Below, piece after piece: positions 1 to 8,132 of a DNA stretch of 10,149 bases (position 1 is the first letter of the stretch; the number at the start of each line of letters is the position of its first letter). A model generated the notes under the pieces. The model saw only the letters and a program-made list of their open reading frames with translations. It had not been told where the DNA came from and did no database searches. The DNA lies in NCBI GenBank assembly GCA_003453085.1, contig DMMK01000174.1, positions 1-10,149 of the forward strand. The letters are read 5' to 3'. The position numbers and the translations under genes are program-made. The stretch comes from Verrucomicrobiales bacterium (GTDB lineage Bacteria > Verrucomicrobiota > Verrucomicrobiia > Verrucomicrobiales > Verrucomicrobiaceae).

Positions 1-5
1 CTCAT
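1..5 (-). CDS. Start codon of the next minus-strand gene, probably jetB, cut by the window edge
   Basis: Read on the minus strand, bases 5-2 are ATGA: the ATG (5-3) of a new reading frame overlaps the TGA (4-2) that ends jetA. Such 4-base overlaps are typical of translationally coupled operon genes. No clear Shine-Dalgarno sequence precedes it, which fits termination-reinitiation. In Wadjet operons the gene after jetA is jetB, the MukE-like subunit, so that is the expected product. Only the start codon and two further bases are visible, so identity is inferred entirely from context. Confidence 0.4.
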
Positions 6-1477
6 GTGGGGCGGGCAAAGGCAAAACGTTCGACGCGCCAGCCAGCCTGGGCGTCACGAGGGATGTTTTCAGGTTCGAGGCTGTGATCGCGGCTGCTGCT
101 GAGGATGTGCCAGCGCTGCTCTTCCCCACTGGTGGCATCCATGCCGTGGGTGTAGGCCGCAGCGGCCATGAGGTCCAGCAGTTCATCCGGCGTCTCCAGG
201 GTGAATCCGTCCGTGGCGATGCCGGGGCCGTGTTCCCGAATCATGCGCGCGACCAGACGTGCTGCACGGTGCGGGGTGAGGGCGAATTTTTGGCGCTGGC
301 GCAGGCGCTCCAAGTCAGCGGCTTCATCTTCTGCGGACAAAGTCTGGCCAAGCTCCAGCGCAACTGGCGAGCGGGACCGGCGTGGGCGAGCGAGGGAAGC
401 GATGCCGTAAAAGAAATCCACCTCTGGGGTGGCCAGGGCGAAGTCCGGCTCGACCCTCAGGTCATTGAACTTGGCGCCTCGATGGGCGGCGTTGATCGCA
501 TCGCAGTAGCGTTTGATCATGTCCGGGCGGCGACCGCGAAGCTCCGATTGGTAACGGTAACGCTGCACGGAAAGCCGGTTGAAGGAGGCCACACGGGCAT
601 CAATCGCCTCCGCCCGCAGTCGCAGGCCAGCGAGCTGGCGCTCCAGCCGCTGGATTTGGATGTTGGCCAGTTCCCAGGCTTCGTTCGGCTCCATGTTGCG
701 GTATTTCGCGATGCCATCCGCGAGGTGTTGGATCACCAATGGATCATCCGCTGCATCACGCACCCGGCTGCGGGCACGCTGCAGGCGTGGTAGCAGGCCA
801 CCGCCGCGCAAGACATCGTAACAGTCCATGTGCTGGCCTTCATGAAAGTCGTGGTAAAACAGCCGCAGCGTCTCCGCTCCAGACTCCGTTTCCCGCTGCC
901 GCCGCTCAAAGCTGTGCACCAGCTTCTCCACCCCATGGAGCTGGAGGATGGCGCTTTCCATGCGCTGGAGGAGATCGTGGATCGTGCCGCGCATTTCCAT
1001 GGCGGGGACGATGTAGGGATTCAGCACGTCTCGCTGTTCCAGGGAGGTGCAAACACCGCGCAGGGTATCGGCAAAACTCTTCAGCTCCGCCACCTCATTT
1101 TCAGCGAGGTCGCGCAGGGTGCGCATCAGCGGGCGCAGGGAAGGGGAGATGACCACCCAGCGCTCATTCAGGCTCACGGCCTGCTCCTCGATCCAGCGCA
1201 CTTGCAGCAGCTGATTGTAGAGCTTGCCAGCGCGGGCGCGGACGTCCTGCAGGCCGCCTCCTTCATCTTCCTGGAGGGCCACCTGGGGGTTCTGGGAAAG
1301 GACCTCGCGCAGGATGGCCAGGGCGTCCGTTTGCGGCAGGCGACCGGCTTCACCCGCTTCCTGAATCAGGCGATCCGCCCCATCCACATACACCGGGACC
1401 GAAGGGCGCACCAGCGGACGAAAGAAGTCCGCTGAAACACTGGCAAACAGGCGCTGGCTGAGTTGGTCGGCTGGCAT
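2..1477 (-). CDS. jetA: Wadjet defence protein JetA (MukF-like kleisin, DUF5716-type)
   Basis: Probable JetA, the kleisin subunit that bridges the SMC protein JetC in the Wadjet complex; with JetB (MukE-like) and the nuclease JetD it recognises and cleaves small circular DNA such as plasmids. What is seen (491 aa): an N-terminal winged-helix-like part (about 9-125) with LFASVSADFFRPL near the start, the VYVDGADRLI helix, the DALAILREVL helix, then ARAGKLYNQLLQVRWIEE and the WVVISPSLRPLMRTLRDLAE strand-helix. This order matches JetA N-termini. A long helical, coiled-coil region follows (about 127-315, including NIQIQRLERQLAGLRLRAEA), then a C-terminal part (about 382-491) that could be the second kleisin winged helix. 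I chose ATG 1477 because AGGGTGGG lies 6 nt upstream; an in-frame TTG at 1501 would add 8 residues. The stop overlaps the next start. The identification rests on remembered family pattern, not on a search. Confidence 0.75.
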   Translation of the reverse strand: MPADQLSQRLFASVSADFFRPLVRPSVPVYVDGADRLIQEAGEAGRLPQTDALAILREVLSQNPQVALQEDEGGGLQDVRARAGKLYNQLLQVRWIEEQAVSLNERWVVISPSLRPLMRTLRDLAENEVAELKSFADTLRGVCTSLEQRDVLNPYIVPAMEMRGTIHDLLQRMESAILQLHGVEKLVHSFERRQRETESGAETLRLFYHDFHEGQHMDCYDVLRGGGLLPRLQRARSRVRDAADDPLVIQHLADGIAKYRNMEPNEAWELANIQIQRLERQLAGLRLRAEAIDARVASFNRLSVQRYRYQSELRGRRPDMIKRYCDAINAAHRGAKFNDLRVEPDFALATPEVDFFYGIASLARPRRSRSPVALELGQTLSAEDEAADLERLRQRQKFALTPHRAARLVARMIREHGPGIATDGFTLETPDELLDLMAAAAYTHGMDATSGEEQRWHILSSSRDHSLEPENIPRDAQAGWRVERFAFARPT

Positions 1478-1483
1478 GGGCTG

Positions 1484-1491
1484 CCCACCCT
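1484..1491 (-). promoter_or_regulatory. Ribosome binding site deciding the jetA start
   Basis: AGGGTGGG on the minus strand lies 6 nt upstream of ATG 1477. It is purine-rich and correctly spaced, and supports that ATG over the in-frame TTG at 1501, which lies upstream of this site. Confidence 0.5.
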
Positions 1492-1666
1492 GACAGGACA
1501 ACGCGGGACTGCAACTTTTGAGCGATCCAGCCCGTTCTTTTCCTCGTTCATCCTTGATTTTACAGGCATTGGGCGACTGGGGACCAGCGGTGCGGATGTG
1601 CTGATTTTTTCCTGTGACAAGGGGGATATTGACAAGAGGGGATCCAAAAGGTTTGGATGCTCTCTT
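1492..1666. promoter_or_regulatory. Divergent intergenic region between jetA and the M48 peptidase gene
   Basis: This region must hold the promoters of two divergent genes. Candidates are weak. For jetA (minus strand), TAAAAT at 1562-1557 is a 5 of 6 match to a -10 box, but no good -35 box lies 17 bp upstream of it. For the peptidase gene (plus strand), TTGACA at 1629-1634 is a perfect -35 box, but the best -10 candidate (TTGGAT, 1653-1658) matches only 3 of 6 and would leave almost no leader before ATG 1667. No operator-like repeat was found. Plus-strand reading frames through here are open but carry no recognisable protein. Confidence 0.3.
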
Positions 1667-2830
1667 ATGGATTCAAAAGGGCTTTTTCTCATTGTCAGCA
1701 GTATATCGGCGGCACTGCTGATGGCCTTGTTCATGCATCTTTCCTTGGGACGCTGGCGCAAGAGTGCCGGGGAGCATTGGACAGAACGAGCGCGTTTTCT
1801 CTGGCAGGCCCGGCGAGCACAGTTCGGTGCGACCTTGGGCATCATGTTCATGATTGGGGGGATCTGGGCTCTGAATTTTCCGAGGGAGGATGGGAAATGG
1901 TGGCTGCTGCTGCCCGTGCTGGGACTCGTTTTTGGCAGCTTCCCGGCTGCCCGAGAGATTGAGCCGCGCTACACGTTCCGGGTTTGGCTGGTGCACACAT
2001 TCTGGACGCTCCTGGTGCAGTTTGGTCTGGTGGGCATCTTTCTCGGGCTCATGTTCATCATGCCCAAGGTTCTAACTTGGCAAGACTGGGTGCGGGCAGG
2101 TTTGGGCATTGCCGCCATGGTCTTCATTATTTCTGGCGTGTGGATGCCGGTAATGGCGCGACTTTTTAAGTTCAAGCATCCTGAGGAAGATCGTCTTGAT
2201 CGGCTGACTGAGGAAGCCGCTGCGATCTCAGGCATTAAGCCTCGTCACACTTGGCTTTCCATCAGTCCGGTGGCCAATGCCGGGGCGCTTGTTTACATTC
2301 AGGGCCTCATGGTCACCACTCGCCTGATGGAGCTGCTGGATGATGAAGAGGTGCGCGCCGTTATCCTGCATGAAATGGCGCATTTGCGTGAACGGCTGAC
2401 CGTGCAGGTGGCACGTCTAGCCGGGATGCTGTGCTGGACGATCCTGATTTTCTTCCGTCCCGTTCATCATCATTTTGGTTCACGGGGCTTGCTAATTCTC
2501 TTTGGGGCCATGTATGGCATGCAGCGTCTGTTTACTTGGTTTTCTCGGCGTCTGGAAAAGGTGGCCGATGAGGCGGCCATGCAGGGCGCGGCGGATTCTG
2601 CGATCTATGCTCATGCTTTGGAAAAGCTCTACAGGGCCAATCAAATGCCTGCGGTGATGCGTGGGCGGCAGCTGCATCCGCATCTGTATGATCGCATGCT
2701 CCAGGCCGGGGTTACACCGGACTACCCTCGCCCTTTGCCACCTGGGCTCATGGCTTGGCCAGGCTGGGTGGCCCTGCTCCTTCCTGTGGGCATCGCGGTT
2801 TATTTTTACTGGGATCACTTGAGGCACTGA
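1667..2830 (+). CDS. Membrane M48 family zinc metallopeptidase (HtpX/Ste24-like)
   Basis: A zinc protease embedded in the inner membrane; M48 relatives degrade damaged membrane proteins (HtpX) or process peptides (Ste24). What is seen (387 aa): zinc motif HEMAH at 235-239, and the third ligand is probably E297 in LEKVADEAA, 58 residues on, the usual M48 arrangement. Hydrophobic segments lie at about 6-27, 52-70, 78-92, 108-132, 144-167, 252-264, 272-290 and 364-381. The catalytic domain therefore lies between membrane segments, with a further one at the C-terminus. There are more membrane segments than in the 4-segment E. coli HtpX, so I give no gene symbol. The frame is open upstream to 1463, but that extension overlaps jetA and starts at TTG; ATG 1667 opens directly into a membrane helix and is preferred. 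No good ribosome binding site is visible. The natural substrate cannot be told. Confidence 0.85.
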   Translation: MDSKGLFLIVSSISAALLMALFMHLSLGRWRKSAGEHWTERARFLWQARRAQFGATLGIMFMIGGIWALNFPREDGKWWLLLPVLGLVFGSFPAAREIEPRYTFRVWLVHTFWTLLVQFGLVGIFLGLMFIMPKVLTWQDWVRAGLGIAAMVFIISGVWMPVMARLFKFKHPEEDRLDRLTEEAAAISGIKPRHTWLSISPVANAGALVYIQGLMVTTRLMELLDDEEVRAVILHEMAHLRERLTVQVARLAGMLCWTILIFFRPVHHHFGSRGLLILFGAMYGMQRLFTWFSRRLEKVADEAAMQGAADSAIYAHALEKLYRANQMPAVMRGRQLHPHLYDRMLQAGVTPDYPRPLPPGLMAWPGWVALLLPVGIAVYFYWDHLRH

Positions 2831-2962
2831 TGGCTTCCCCCTGGTACTTCCACGCTTAGGCATGGATGATCCCGCCTGAGTGGATGGGCACGCGCAAGAG
2901 ACTCTTCCGCCGGGGCGTTTCTGCGCGTTACACTTTGTTAGAATCCCCCCCTTCAACCACCC
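2831..2962. other. Intergenic region with an inverted repeat upstream of the cytochrome-like gene
   Basis: A perfect 7-bp inverted repeat, ACGCGCA (2890-2896) and TGCGCGT (2922-2928), encloses 25 bases. It is followed by TACACTTTGTT, which is only weakly T-rich, so it could be a poor terminator for the peptidase gene or an upstream element of the next one. TAGAAT at 2939-2944 resembles a -10 box for the gene starting at 2963, but no convincing -35 box is present. No purine-rich ribosome binding site precedes ATG 2963; the bases just before it are C-rich. Confidence 0.25.
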
Positions 2963-5900
2963 ATGAAGACGCCTTTCCTTACCTTTGCCAGCCTGTCCCT
3001 TCTCGCGCTGGCCGTCCAGGCTGCCCCGCCGAAGAAAGAGGAGAGCATTGATCCCAACAAACCGGTCTCGTTTTACAAACACATCCGCCCCATCCTCCAG
3101 GCAAACTGCACGGGCTGCCACCAGCCAGCGAAGGCCAAAGGTGACTATGTGATGACCGACTTTGCCAAACTGCTGGCAGGTGGAGAAGAGGGCAACGCCA
3201 TCGTCCCCGGTAAGCCAGAGGAATCGAACCTCCTAAAGGTCTCCACCCCCAATGCGGAAGGCAAGGTGGAGATGCCACCCAAGGGCGATCCCCTGCATGA
3301 AACCCAGGTTGCCCTCATCAAACGCTGGGTCAGCGAGGGGGCTAAAGATGACACCCCGGCCTCTGCCATGGCGCACTATGACATGGAGCACCCGCCCGTG
3401 TATGTCACCGCCCCAGCCGTGACCTCCATGGAGTATTCGCCAGATGGCACCCTGCTCGCGGTGGCCGGTTACCATGAGGTGCTCATTCATAAGGCCGATG
3501 GCAGTGGCATTGTCACACGTTTGGTTGGGCTGGCGGAGCGCATTCAAAAGCTGGCCTGGTCACCTGATGGTAGCAAGATCCTGGTCGCCGGCGGCAGTCC
3601 GGCGCGCGAGGGAGAGATCCAGGTCTGGGATGTGGCGAAGAAGAAGCTGGAGCTGTCCAAGTCCCTGACTTTCGACACTCTTTATGGCGCCAGTTGGTCG
3701 CCCGATGGCACGTTCATCGCTGTGGGGTGTGCCGACAATGGCCTGCGCGCTTTTGAAGCGACGACAGGTAAAGAAACCCTCTTCATGGGTGGACATAGTG
3801 ACTGGGTGCTGGACACGGTGTGGAGCACGGATGGCAAGTTCATCGCCTCCTGTGGCCGTGACATGAGCGTGAAACTTACGGAGGTGGAAACGCAGCGTTT
3901 TGTGGACAATATCACCTCCATCACACCGGGCGCTCTCAAAGGCGGTGTGCAGGCCTTGGTGCGCCATCCTTTGCGCAATGAAATCCTCATCGGCGGCACG
4001 GATGGCATGCCTGCCATCTATCGCATGGAGCGCATCACCAAGCGAGTCATTGGAGACAATGCCAACCTTATTCGCAAGTTTCCCCTCATGCAGGGCCGCA
4101 TCTTCGGGGTGGACTTCGCGCCCGATGGCAAACGCATCGCCGCAGGGGCCTCGCATGAAGGCACGGGCCAGGTGAATATTTACGCCTCAGATTATGACAG
4201 CACCATGCCTGACGAGGTGAAGACCATCGTCGAAACCCGCAGCGGCGCTGGCAAGGCCCTGGAGGACTGGATTGTCAAAGACGTGAAGCTCATCGCCAGT
4301 GTGCCTATGCCCACCGGTGGCATCTTTACCGTCAGCTTCAGCCCCGATGGTCAAACCGTGGCGGCCGCCGGGCAGGATGGCCGCATCCGGCTCATCGAAT
4401 CCGCAACGGGGAAGATTGCCAAGGAGTTTGTCAGCGTGCCATTGGTCGAGAACAAAGCTCTCGCGGCCAGCGAAGTGATTGCCGATGACAGCGTGCGTGC
4501 GACGGCAGTGAAGGATGACAAAGTGGAGACTCTGGTTCCCGGTCTTACCGTCGCCTCCATCGAGGTACAGCCCACGGCGATCAGCCTCAGCAAGCCGATG
4601 GAGTATGCCCAGCTTTTGGTGACGGCGACTCTGAGCAATGGCACCAAGGCCGATGTCACCCGCATGGCCAAACTGACCTTTCAGGGGGGCGAGGCCGCCA
4701 GCATCAATGAGCGCGGTCTGCTGCGCCCTGGCAGCGATGGCAAAGGCGATGTGAAGATCGCCTTCATGGGCAAAAGCGCCACCGTGCCCGTGACGGTGAC
4801 AGGCATGAATCTAGCGCTGAAACCGGACTACGTGCGCGATGTGATGCCCATCACCTCCAAGCTCGGTTGCAACATGGGCACCTGTCATGGGGCAAAGGAT
4901 GGCAAGGCAGGCTTCAAGCTTAGCCTGCGTGGTTATGACCCCATTTATGACGTGCTCGCGTTTACCGATGAACTCGCCAGCCGCCGTGCCAACGTGGCCT
5001 CTCCAGATCATTCGCTGATGCTGCTGAAGGCCAGCGGTTCGGTTCCCCATGAAGGCGGGCAGTTGACCGTCCCTGGTGAACTTTATTATGAAACGTTGAA
5101 GGCCTGGATCAGCCAGGGAGCCAAGCTCGACCTCAAGACCCCACGGGTAACCAGCATCGAGGTGTTCCCCAAAAACCCTGTGCTGGAGCGCATCGGCAGC
5201 CGCCAGCAGATCCGCGTCATCGCCCGTTATGCGGATGGTTATGTCAAGGATGTCACTGCCGAGGCTTTTGTGGATAGCGGTAATATGGAAGTGCTGGAGG
5301 CCGACAAGACAGGCCTCATGACCAGCCTGCGCCGTGGGGAGGCCGCCATCCTGGCTCGTTTTGAAGGGGCCTATGCTGCCACCACCGTCACCGTCATGGG
5401 GGACCGCACAGGCTTTGCCTGGAAGGAGCCGGAGAAGTGGACCAAGATTGACGAACTCGTCGCTCGTAAGTGGGAGCGCATGAAGATCGAACCCAGCGGC
5501 CTGTGCAGTGATGAAGACTTCCTGCGCCGCATCCACATTGACCTCACCGGCCTGCCTCCAAAGGTCGAAGAAGTGCGCGCCTTTGTAGCAGATTCACGGG
5601 ATAGCCGGACAAAGCGAAATGAGGTCATTGATAAGCTCATCGGCAATCCAGACTTTGTGGACCATTGGTCGAACAAATGGGCGGACATGCTGCAGGTGAA
5701 TAGCAAGTTCCTCGGCAATGAAGGCGTCAAGATTTTGCGCGATTGGATCAAGCAACAGGTCGCGGATAATACGCCTTATGACCGCATGGCCTATCGCATT
5801 ATCACGGCCACCGGCTCGACCAAGGACAACCCTGCTGCCGCTTATTACAAGACCGTGCGCACCCCGGAAGAACTGGTGGAAAACACCACCCATCTCTTCC

Positions 5901-8074
5901 TGGCCACCCGATTCAATTGCAACAAGTGCCACGACCATCCTTTTGAAAAATGGACCTGGGACCAATACTACCAGACCGCCGCTTTCTTTGCCCAAGTGGA
6001 TCTGAAGACCGATCCCGCAAGCGCAGGCAAGACCATCGGTGGTACCGCCGTGGAAGGGGCCAAGCCTCTGTATGAAATCGTCGGTGACAAAACCATGGGC
6101 GAGATGAATCACCTGCGCACCAATGCCCCCGTGGCCCCGCAGGTGCCCTTTGACATGGAGTTGGTTAGCAAGACCGCCACCAACCGTCGCGAGCAGTTTG
6201 CCACCTGGATGACCAGCCCAGAAAACGACTACTTCGCCATGAGTTACACCAATCGCATTTGGGGTTACCTCACCGGCACTGGAGTCATCGAGCCCCTGGA
6301 CGACATCCGTGCAGGCAACCCACCGAGCAATCCTGAGCTCCTCCAATACCTGACGAATGAGTTTGTGCAGAGTGGCTTCAATGTGCGTCACCTGATGAAG
6401 ATCATCACCCAGAGCCGCACCTATCAACTCAGCCTCTCCACCAACAAATGGAACGAGGACGACAAAGTGAACTACAGCCATGCCAAGGCCCGCCGCCTGC
6501 CTGCCGAGGTGCTGTTTGACTCCGTCTTTGCCGTGACCGGTTCCATGCCGAATATCCCTGGCGTGCCCAAAGGCACACGGGCGGCCCAGCTCATTGACGG
6601 TCAAACTCAGTTGCCAGATGGATTCCTAACCAACTTTGGGAAACCTGCCCGTGAGAGCGTCTGCGAGTGCGAGCGCAGCAACGAGGTGAATCTCGGCCCC
6701 GTCATGGCCCTGATGTCGGGCCCGACGGTGGGAGATGCGATCAGTGATCCGAACAACGCCATCGCCAAGCTCACGAATGAAGTGAAGGATGACGCCAACC
6801 TGGTGGAAGAAATCTTCCTGCGCATTCTCAATCGCAAGCCGACAGGCAAGGAGATCAATGCAGCCCTGGCCAGCATGGCGGGCATGGATGTGGAGCATAA
6901 ACAACTCGCTGCCGAATGGCAGGCGAAAGAGGCCGAGCAAAAGCCAGTGATCGCCAAGGCGGAAGCCGAGCGCCTGGCGCTGATTGCGGCGGCGAAGAAG
7001 GAACTCGAAGACTACCAGGTGAAGATGGCCCCTGAGGTGAAGAGGAAAGAAGAGGCCCGCCTAGCTGCCATCAAGAAAGCGGAAGAGGCCGTGAAGAAAG
7101 CGGCCGAGACCGCCCCGATGCAGCAGCCGCGCTGGGAGCAGTATGCCGACCTCACGACGGAATGGGTGCCGCTGGAACTCACCGTCATGCGTGCCGCAGG
7201 CGTGGAGAAACTCGAAGTACAGCCGGATGGCAGCCTCTTTGCCACCGCACTGCCCGCCGGTCGCGAAGCTGCCGGCAACTACATGCTCATTGGTAAAACA
7301 ACACTCACCAACATCACGGCCATCAAGCTGGAGATGCTGCCTGATGACCGCCTGCCCAGCAACGGTCCTGGCCTCGCACCCGATGGCAACTTTGTGCTCG
7401 GTGAACTCACCGTGCGCACGGACCCCATGGACGCCAAGCGCAGCAAGCGTGGTGGTGAAGAGCAGCTGCTGAAGAATCCGAAAGCCGACTTTGAGCAGAC
7501 CAACTTTGTCGTGACTGAAGCTCTCAAGAAAGGCAATCGTGACCGCGGCTGGGCTGTGAGCCCTCAGGGTGGATTCCGCCATGAGGCCACCTTTGAGTTT
7601 GCCAAGCCCATCGCCTTCAAAGGCGGCTCGCAGTTCATCATCCAGATGAGCCAGCCCTTCCAAAATGGTCGCTACAATCTGGGGCGCTTCCGCCTGTGGG
7701 TGACCTCCAGCCCCGTGGTCCGTTTCGGCGTCGCGAAGGCGGTGGCCGATGCCATCAAAACGCCTGCGGCCAAACGCACCGCCGAGCAGAAAGCCGCGCT
7801 GGTGACTCACTTCCTCGATCAAGCACGTGACTATCAGACCACGAAAAAGACCCTGGCTGCGGCCAAACGCCCCTTGCCTGTGGATACGCAGCTAGTCGCC
7901 CTGGAGGCCAAACACCAGAGCAGCCAGAGTCCCATCACGCTGGACCCAAAACTGGTGCAGCTCCGCCGCGATGCGGATCTCAGTGCCAAACAGCTCGGCA
8001 ATAAGCGACTGACTGCGGCGCAGGATCTTGCCTGGGCTCTCATCAATTCACCTGCGTTTCTATTCAATCACTGA
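2963..8074 (+). CDS. Exported PSCyt1 / WD40 / Ig-like / DUF1549 / DUF1553 fusion protein
   Basis: A large envelope protein of a kind typical of Planctomycetota and Verrucomicrobiota; the exact function of these domains is unknown. What is seen (1703 aa): signal peptide with probable cleavage after VQA (residue 20); PSCyt1 cytochrome-like domain (about 33-130) with haem motif CTGCH (49-53); seven WD40-like repeats (about 150-485) with recurring SPDG turns; an Ig-like segment (about 528-613); a cysteine segment with CNMGTCHG (636-643) followed by KAGFKLSLRGYDP; a second Ig-like segment (about 727-812); DUF1549/PSCyt2 (about 825-1015) with LRRIHIDLTGLPP and CNKCHDHPFEKWTWDQYY; DUF1553/PSD1 (about 1070-1300), ending at the extreme C-terminus with DLAWALINSPAFLFNH. 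Between the two DUF1553 parts lies an insertion: a Lys/Glu/Ala-rich coiled coil (about 1310-1385) and a beta-rich segment (about 1395-1582). It is longer than most family members because it joins modules often found in separate proteins. The usual DUF1501 partner gene does not follow. Domain calls are secure; a role in polymer breakdown or electron transfer is conjecture. Confidence 0.92.
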   Translation: MKTPFLTFASLSLLALAVQAAPPKKEESIDPNKPVSFYKHIRPILQANCTGCHQPAKAKGDYVMTDFAKLLAGGEEGNAIVPGKPEESNLLKVSTPNAEGKVEMPPKGDPLHETQVALIKRWVSEGAKDDTPASAMAHYDMEHPPVYVTAPAVTSMEYSPDGTLLAVAGYHEVLIHKADGSGIVTRLVGLAERIQKLAWSPDGSKILVAGGSPAREGEIQVWDVAKKKLELSKSLTFDTLYGASWSPDGTFIAVGCADNGLRAFEATTGKETLFMGGHSDWVLDTVWSTDGKFIASCGRDMSVKLTEVETQRFVDNITSITPGALKGGVQALVRHPLRNEILIGGTDGMPAIYRMERITKRVIGDNANLIRKFPLMQGRIFGVDFAPDGKRIAAGASHEGTGQVNIYASDYDSTMPDEVKTIVETRSGAGKALEDWIVKDVKLIASVPMPTGGIFTVSFSPDGQTVAAAGQDGRIRLIESATGKIAKEFVSVPLVENKALAASEVIADDSVRATAVKDDKVETLVPGLTVASIEVQPTAISLSKPMEYAQLLVTATLSNGTKADVTRMAKLTFQGGEAASINERGLLRPGSDGKGDVKIAFMGKSATVPVTVTGMNLALKPDYVRDVMPITSKLGCNMGTCHGAKDGKAGFKLSLRGYDPIYDVLAFTDELASRRANVASPDHSLMLLKASGSVPHEGGQLTVPGELYYETLKAWISQGAKLDLKTPRVTSIEVFPKNPVLERIGSRQQIRVIARYADGYVKDVTAEAFVDSGNMEVLEADKTGLMTSLRRGEAAILARFEGAYAATTVTVMGDRTGFAWKEPEKWTKIDELVARKWERMKIEPSGLCSDEDFLRRIHIDLTGLPPKVEEVRAFVADSRDSRTKRNEVIDKLIGNPDFVDHWSNKWADMLQVNSKFLGNEGVKILRDWIKQQVADNTPYDRMAYRIITATGSTKDNPAAAYYKTVRTPEELVENTTHLFLATRFNCNKCHDHPFEKWTWDQYYQTAAFFAQVDLKTDPASAGKTIGGTAVEGAKPLYEIVGDKTMGEMNHLRTNAPVAPQVPFDMELVSKTATNRREQFATWMTSPENDYFAMSYTNRIWGYLTGTGVIEPLDDIRAGNPPSNPELLQYLTNEFVQSGFNVRHLMKIITQSRTYQLSLSTNKWNEDDKVNYSHAKARRLPAEVLFDSVFAVTGSMPNIPGVPKGTRAAQLIDGQTQLPDGFLTNFGKPARESVCECERSNEVNLGPVMALMSGPTVGDAISDPNNAIAKLTNEVKDDANLVEEIFLRILNRKPTGKEINAALASMAGMDVEHKQLAAEWQAKEAEQKPVIAKAEAERLALIAAAKKELEDYQVKMAPEVKRKEEARLAAIKKAEEAVKKAAETAPMQQPRWEQYADLTTEWVPLELTVMRAAGVEKLEVQPDGSLFATALPAGREAAGNYMLIGKTTLTNITAIKLEMLPDDRLPSNGPGLAPDGNFVLGELTVRTDPMDAKRSKRGGEEQLLKNPKADFEQTNFVVTEALKKGNRDRGWAVSPQGGFRHEATFEFAKPIAFKGGSQFIIQMSQPFQNGRYNLGRFRLWVTSSPVVRFGVAKAVADAIKTPAAKRTAEQKAALVTHFLDQARDYQTTKKTLAAAKRPLPVDTQLVALEAKHQSSQSPITLDPKLVQLRRDADLSAKQLGNKRLTAAQDLAWALINSPAFLFNH

Positions 8075-8104
8075 GGCCCTTTGAGTTTCCTCCACGTGGC
8101 CTCA
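8072..8104 (+). terminator. Possible weak terminator at the end of the large gene
   Basis: TGAGGCC (8072-8078, beginning with the stop codon) and GGCCTCA (8098-8104) form a perfect 7-bp inverted repeat with a 19-base loop. No run of T follows, so intrinsic termination would be inefficient. It is only a candidate. Confidence 0.25.
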
Positions 8105-8132
8105 AGCGTGGCGGGAACCTGGCTTTGGGCAA

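Noticed and set aside
83..793. 236-codon plus-strand open frame
   Set aside because: It is antisense to jetA, has no recognisable domain, and arises from high-GC shadow coding.
830..1435. 201-codon plus-strand open frame
   Set aside because: It is antisense to jetA; the sequence rich in His, Gln and Ala resembles nothing known and no ribosome binding site supports it.
1463..1666. 68-codon N-terminal extension of the M48 peptidase
   Set aside because: It starts at TTG, overlaps the start of jetA, is not membrane-like, and M48 proteins of this kind open directly with a hydrophobic helix as from ATG 1667.
1366..1851. 161-codon minus-strand open frame across the intergenic region
   Set aside because: It overlaps the starts of both jetA and the peptidase gene and has no family-like sequence.
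5594..6604. 336-codon minus-strand open frame
   Set aside because: It lies wholly antisense to the DUF1549/DUF1553 coding region, whose plus-strand product has clear conserved motifs; the antisense product is Gly/His/Val-rich and unrecognisable.
6890..7115. Lys/Glu/Ala-rich codon repetition as a possible DNA repeat
   Set aside because: The bases are not repeated in register; the pattern is only coiled-coil amino-acid bias.
7061..7822. 253-codon minus-strand open frame
   Set aside because: It is antisense to the C-terminal insertion of the large gene, with no domain and no start signal.
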